Positions 62,179 to 64,000 of a stretch of DNA of 64,000 bases are shown here, piece by piece (position 1 is the stretch's first letter; every line of letters begins with the position of its first letter). The DNA comes from Allodiplogaster sudhausi (taxonomy: Eukaryota; Nematoda; Chromadorea; Rhabditida; Diplogasteridae): NCBI GenBank assembly GCA_945643635.1, contig CALZFC010000027.1, positions 3,724,501-3,788,500 of the forward strand, given 5' to 3'. The notes beneath the pieces were generated by a model, which saw only the letters and a list, made by a program, of their open reading frames with translations, did no database searches and had not been told where the DNA came from. Made by a program: the position numbers and the translations under genes.

Positions 62179-62837
62179 TTATGGCGACAAAATTGAGTAT
62201 TCAAATGAAGCCAATCGCATTGGCCGCGAATATCTCAACAGATGTGCTCGATAATCTTGCAAATGCTCCATGGAAATATATCGGGCACACTGAACAGATA
62301 GATATGCACAATCTCTAGATATGCACAATAGGTATGTCTCCGCAATTGTTTACTCACTGATATTGGATGACTGGTAGACTATATTGTACAAGGCGCTTGA
62401 CTTTCTCGAATGCGTCCTTGCACTTCTTGCACTCCGGGCTCTCCTGATTCTTGTCAGTAGATTAATTTTTTATCCCGATCTTGCATGTTAACAGTGTTTT
62501 TTCTCCTAAATGTTAAAGAAGCAAGAAACGATACTTTAAACAAGAGAGAAACGATACTATGTAGTTAAAAGACAAATACCAATTTCTAATCGTATAGCCG
62601 TCGGTGCAGTCAATATAGTCTTGTTTTTGTTTCATTTAAAGCAATCTCACTGCTGACCTGCGTTCTCGCCTTCGTTGACACCGGAGCTGCCGTAGTTTTC
62701 AATTCTATTGTCTTACATGAAAAAAACATTGTGTAAAATCCATGATAGATGAATGAGATGTGACTAACTGATAACACAATGTAGCTTCCAGAATGGACGA
62801 CCTGAACGAGCACGAAACAGACAATCAGGGTGCGCAT
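62179..62837 (-). CDS. Small secreted cysteine-containing protein, copy 2 (model uncertain)
   Basis: Signal peptide MRTLIVCFVLVQVVHSGSY. Downstream segments on - match copy 1: NRIENYGSSGVNEGENA, DYIDCTDGYTIRN (this copy keeps a Cys where copy 1 has Ser, and one extra codon), CKKCKDAFEKVKHL and CARYISMEHLQDYRAHL. The first exon has lost a short stretch (about 14 bases) relative to copy 1. Which copy is ancestral is unclear. Confidence 0.45.
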
Positions 62838-63194
62838 TATCGGTATCCCCTCCTCCTTCTGCACGCTCGATAAACAAATTCCAGAGCGCGCCGTATTTTG
62901 ATTCTTCTAGGCCTATAAATGATGGAAGCACTTCTAAGAAGCGGGAAACTGTCGCCTTTTTCCCTGAATCACCCTTTGGGCGAAAAAATAAAGGCATACA
63001 TACATTCGTTTCAATTTTGTGAATTAACCGAGGAATCAGATCGTACTCGAATCAGAATACATTTAACTATTCTATCATTCCTACTGACGTCCACTTTATA
63101 TTAGCATTGAAACATATATCTAGGTTGTTAATTTATTTGAAAGTCGAAGCAAAGAACCAGTTAGTTTCTACATACATAATTATGTATGTAAGTA
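62838..63194. other. Intergenic, counterpart of 39706-40120
   Basis: No gene. Contains small deletions relative to copy 1 near 62880 and 62985. Confidence 0.6.
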
Positions 63195-63537
63195 TCAGGT
63201 ACAATTTAGCAGTATTACGAGTATGATAGTGACGTGAATAATCCGTGCAGTCGCGCCATTGCAAAGATCGCCGACGCAGCAGAAAGTTTCGCTGTCGAGC
63301 ATATAGTCGTAGAGGGCGTCTGGGTCTTCTGTTGACATCTCCTCCATATCAACCTTCGTAAACAAGATTGAGTCGATAATAAACATTGAAAATGAAGAGA
63401 GAATTCATTCTTGAAATGACATGGCGACCCGAGTCGATGGTAGCCGTCGGGAGTGGCTCCATGTAGCCGTAGCAGCGGAGCGCGGCGCACAAGCCGATGC
63501 AGAGGAAGCCGATCGATAATTGAGATGTCATCGGCAT
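63195..63537 (-). pseudogene. Ly6 copy 2, middle exon deleted
   Basis: The first exon (LSIGFLCIGLCAALRCYG) and the last exon (ETFCCVGDLCNGA plus hydrophobic tail) are intact, but about 535 bases between them are gone (junction near 63412). That removes the exon with the GCxxDxxC-type segment, the end of exon 1 and its 5' splice site. Translation from the ATG runs from HVI into old intron sequence and stops, so a normal Ly6 protein cannot be made. Confidence 0.8.
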
Positions 63538-64000
63538 CTATGAAGCGGGTTCCGATTCCAAGAGATGGTTGAATTAGAGATGATTCGACTGGTCAACGAA
63601 GCTCATAGTTATGCACATTTCGGTTTGGAGGCATGCTATATCATACGAACATTTTTTCTAGTTTGAATAAGTGACTGACAGCCTTGATGGTAGACACAGT
63701 CGAACGTTCCGGAATCACGGTCAACAGAGCATGCAGACACCCAGGCACCTGTCATCTACTGACCATGAGATCCACTATAGTCTCAGTATGACTTCTTTGC
63801 ATTGTCTACTGCCTCGTTCATTCCTATTTTGTCTCTCTTCCGTATCATCTCTACATGCTTATGCTTTGTGGTTCTTCGTCTCCTGTTCTCTCAGCGCTCT
63901 TTCTCTCTCATTCTCTCTCGTTCTCTCTCCCTCTCTTTCTCTGTCGTTATCTGCAGACTCTTCCTTCCTCACGTCCTCACTTCATCTATGTATATTCATG
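63538..64000. other. Window end, duplicated non-coding sequence
   Basis: Matches 40996-41458 almost base for base, including the CT-rich patch at about 63880-63945. No gene. Confidence 0.7.

Larger units (their letters stand above)
55143..64000. repeat. Segmental duplication, copy 2 (runs off the window)
   Basis: Collinear with 31554-41458; the last base of the window corresponds to about 41458, so the true end is not seen. Deletions relative to copy 1 at junctions near 55369 (654 bases) and 63412 (about 535 bases), plus an inserted TTAA element at 58441. Similarity is very high at 59.3-63.2 kb and lower at 55.1-58.3 kb. Confidence 0.92.

Overview
The window looks like nuclear DNA of an invertebrate, most likely a nematode. 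Genes are split into many small exons (13 to 353 bases) by GT-AG introns, mostly 36 to 900 bases long. The content is nematode-like: tandem type-B carboxylesterases, an astacin protease followed by EGF and CUB domains, and small Ly6-type secreted proteins. Species cannot be named from the sequence alone. Exon boundaries given here were worked out by hand from reading frame, splice-site phase and comparison between paralogs.

Region by region: (1) 1-7502, two tandem carboxylesterase genes on +, separated by a large GA-repeat block; the first is cut by the window edge. (2) About 7987-11487, an unrecognised multi-exon gene on -. (3) 11768-14861, an intact 11-exon MYG1-family (DHH-like exonuclease) gene, with a GC-rich transposon-like insert in its last intron. 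(4) 14862-20268, a LINE fragment, a duplicated 3' flank and a small GPI-type Ly6 gene (17352-17876). (5) 20269-25518, a second MYG1 copy, dead, split by a 2.8-kb palindromic element at a TTAA site. (6) 25519-29227, a 2.6-kb foldback transposon with a perfect 8-base target duplication, just upstream of a single-pass membrane microprotein gene. (7) 31554-41458, a block with a two-helix membrane microprotein (+), an astacin gene (-), a small secreted protein (-) and a Ly6 gene (-). (8) 41.5-46.6 kb, sparse, with possible receptor-like exons on -. (9) 46.6-49.9 kb, a cluster of palindromes. (10) 49895-51708, a third, 5'-truncated MYG1 copy, followed by copies of the same downstream genes as in regions 6 and 7, up to the window end.

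The main architecture is a tandem segmental duplication. The series MYG1, single-pass microprotein, two-helix microprotein, astacin, secreted protein, Ly6 occurs at 20.3-41.5 kb and again at 49.9-64.0 kb. A more diverged third relative (MYG1 A, a Ly6 gene, a shared non-coding stretch near 19.15 kb) lies at 11.8-19.5 kb. Fates differ between copies. The microproteins stay intact in both. MYG1, astacin and Ly6 each keep one good copy and have one or more copies broken by frameshifts, exon loss or insertions. The duplication also provides natural empty sites that date several transposon insertions as younger than the duplication.

No CRISPR array, rRNA or confident tRNA was seen. Most long frames that read as Ser-Leu or Arg-Glu repeats are microsatellite artefacts. 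The best candidates for something undescribed are the family of large foldback elements that concentrate around the MYG1 copies, and the two conserved membrane microprotein pairs.
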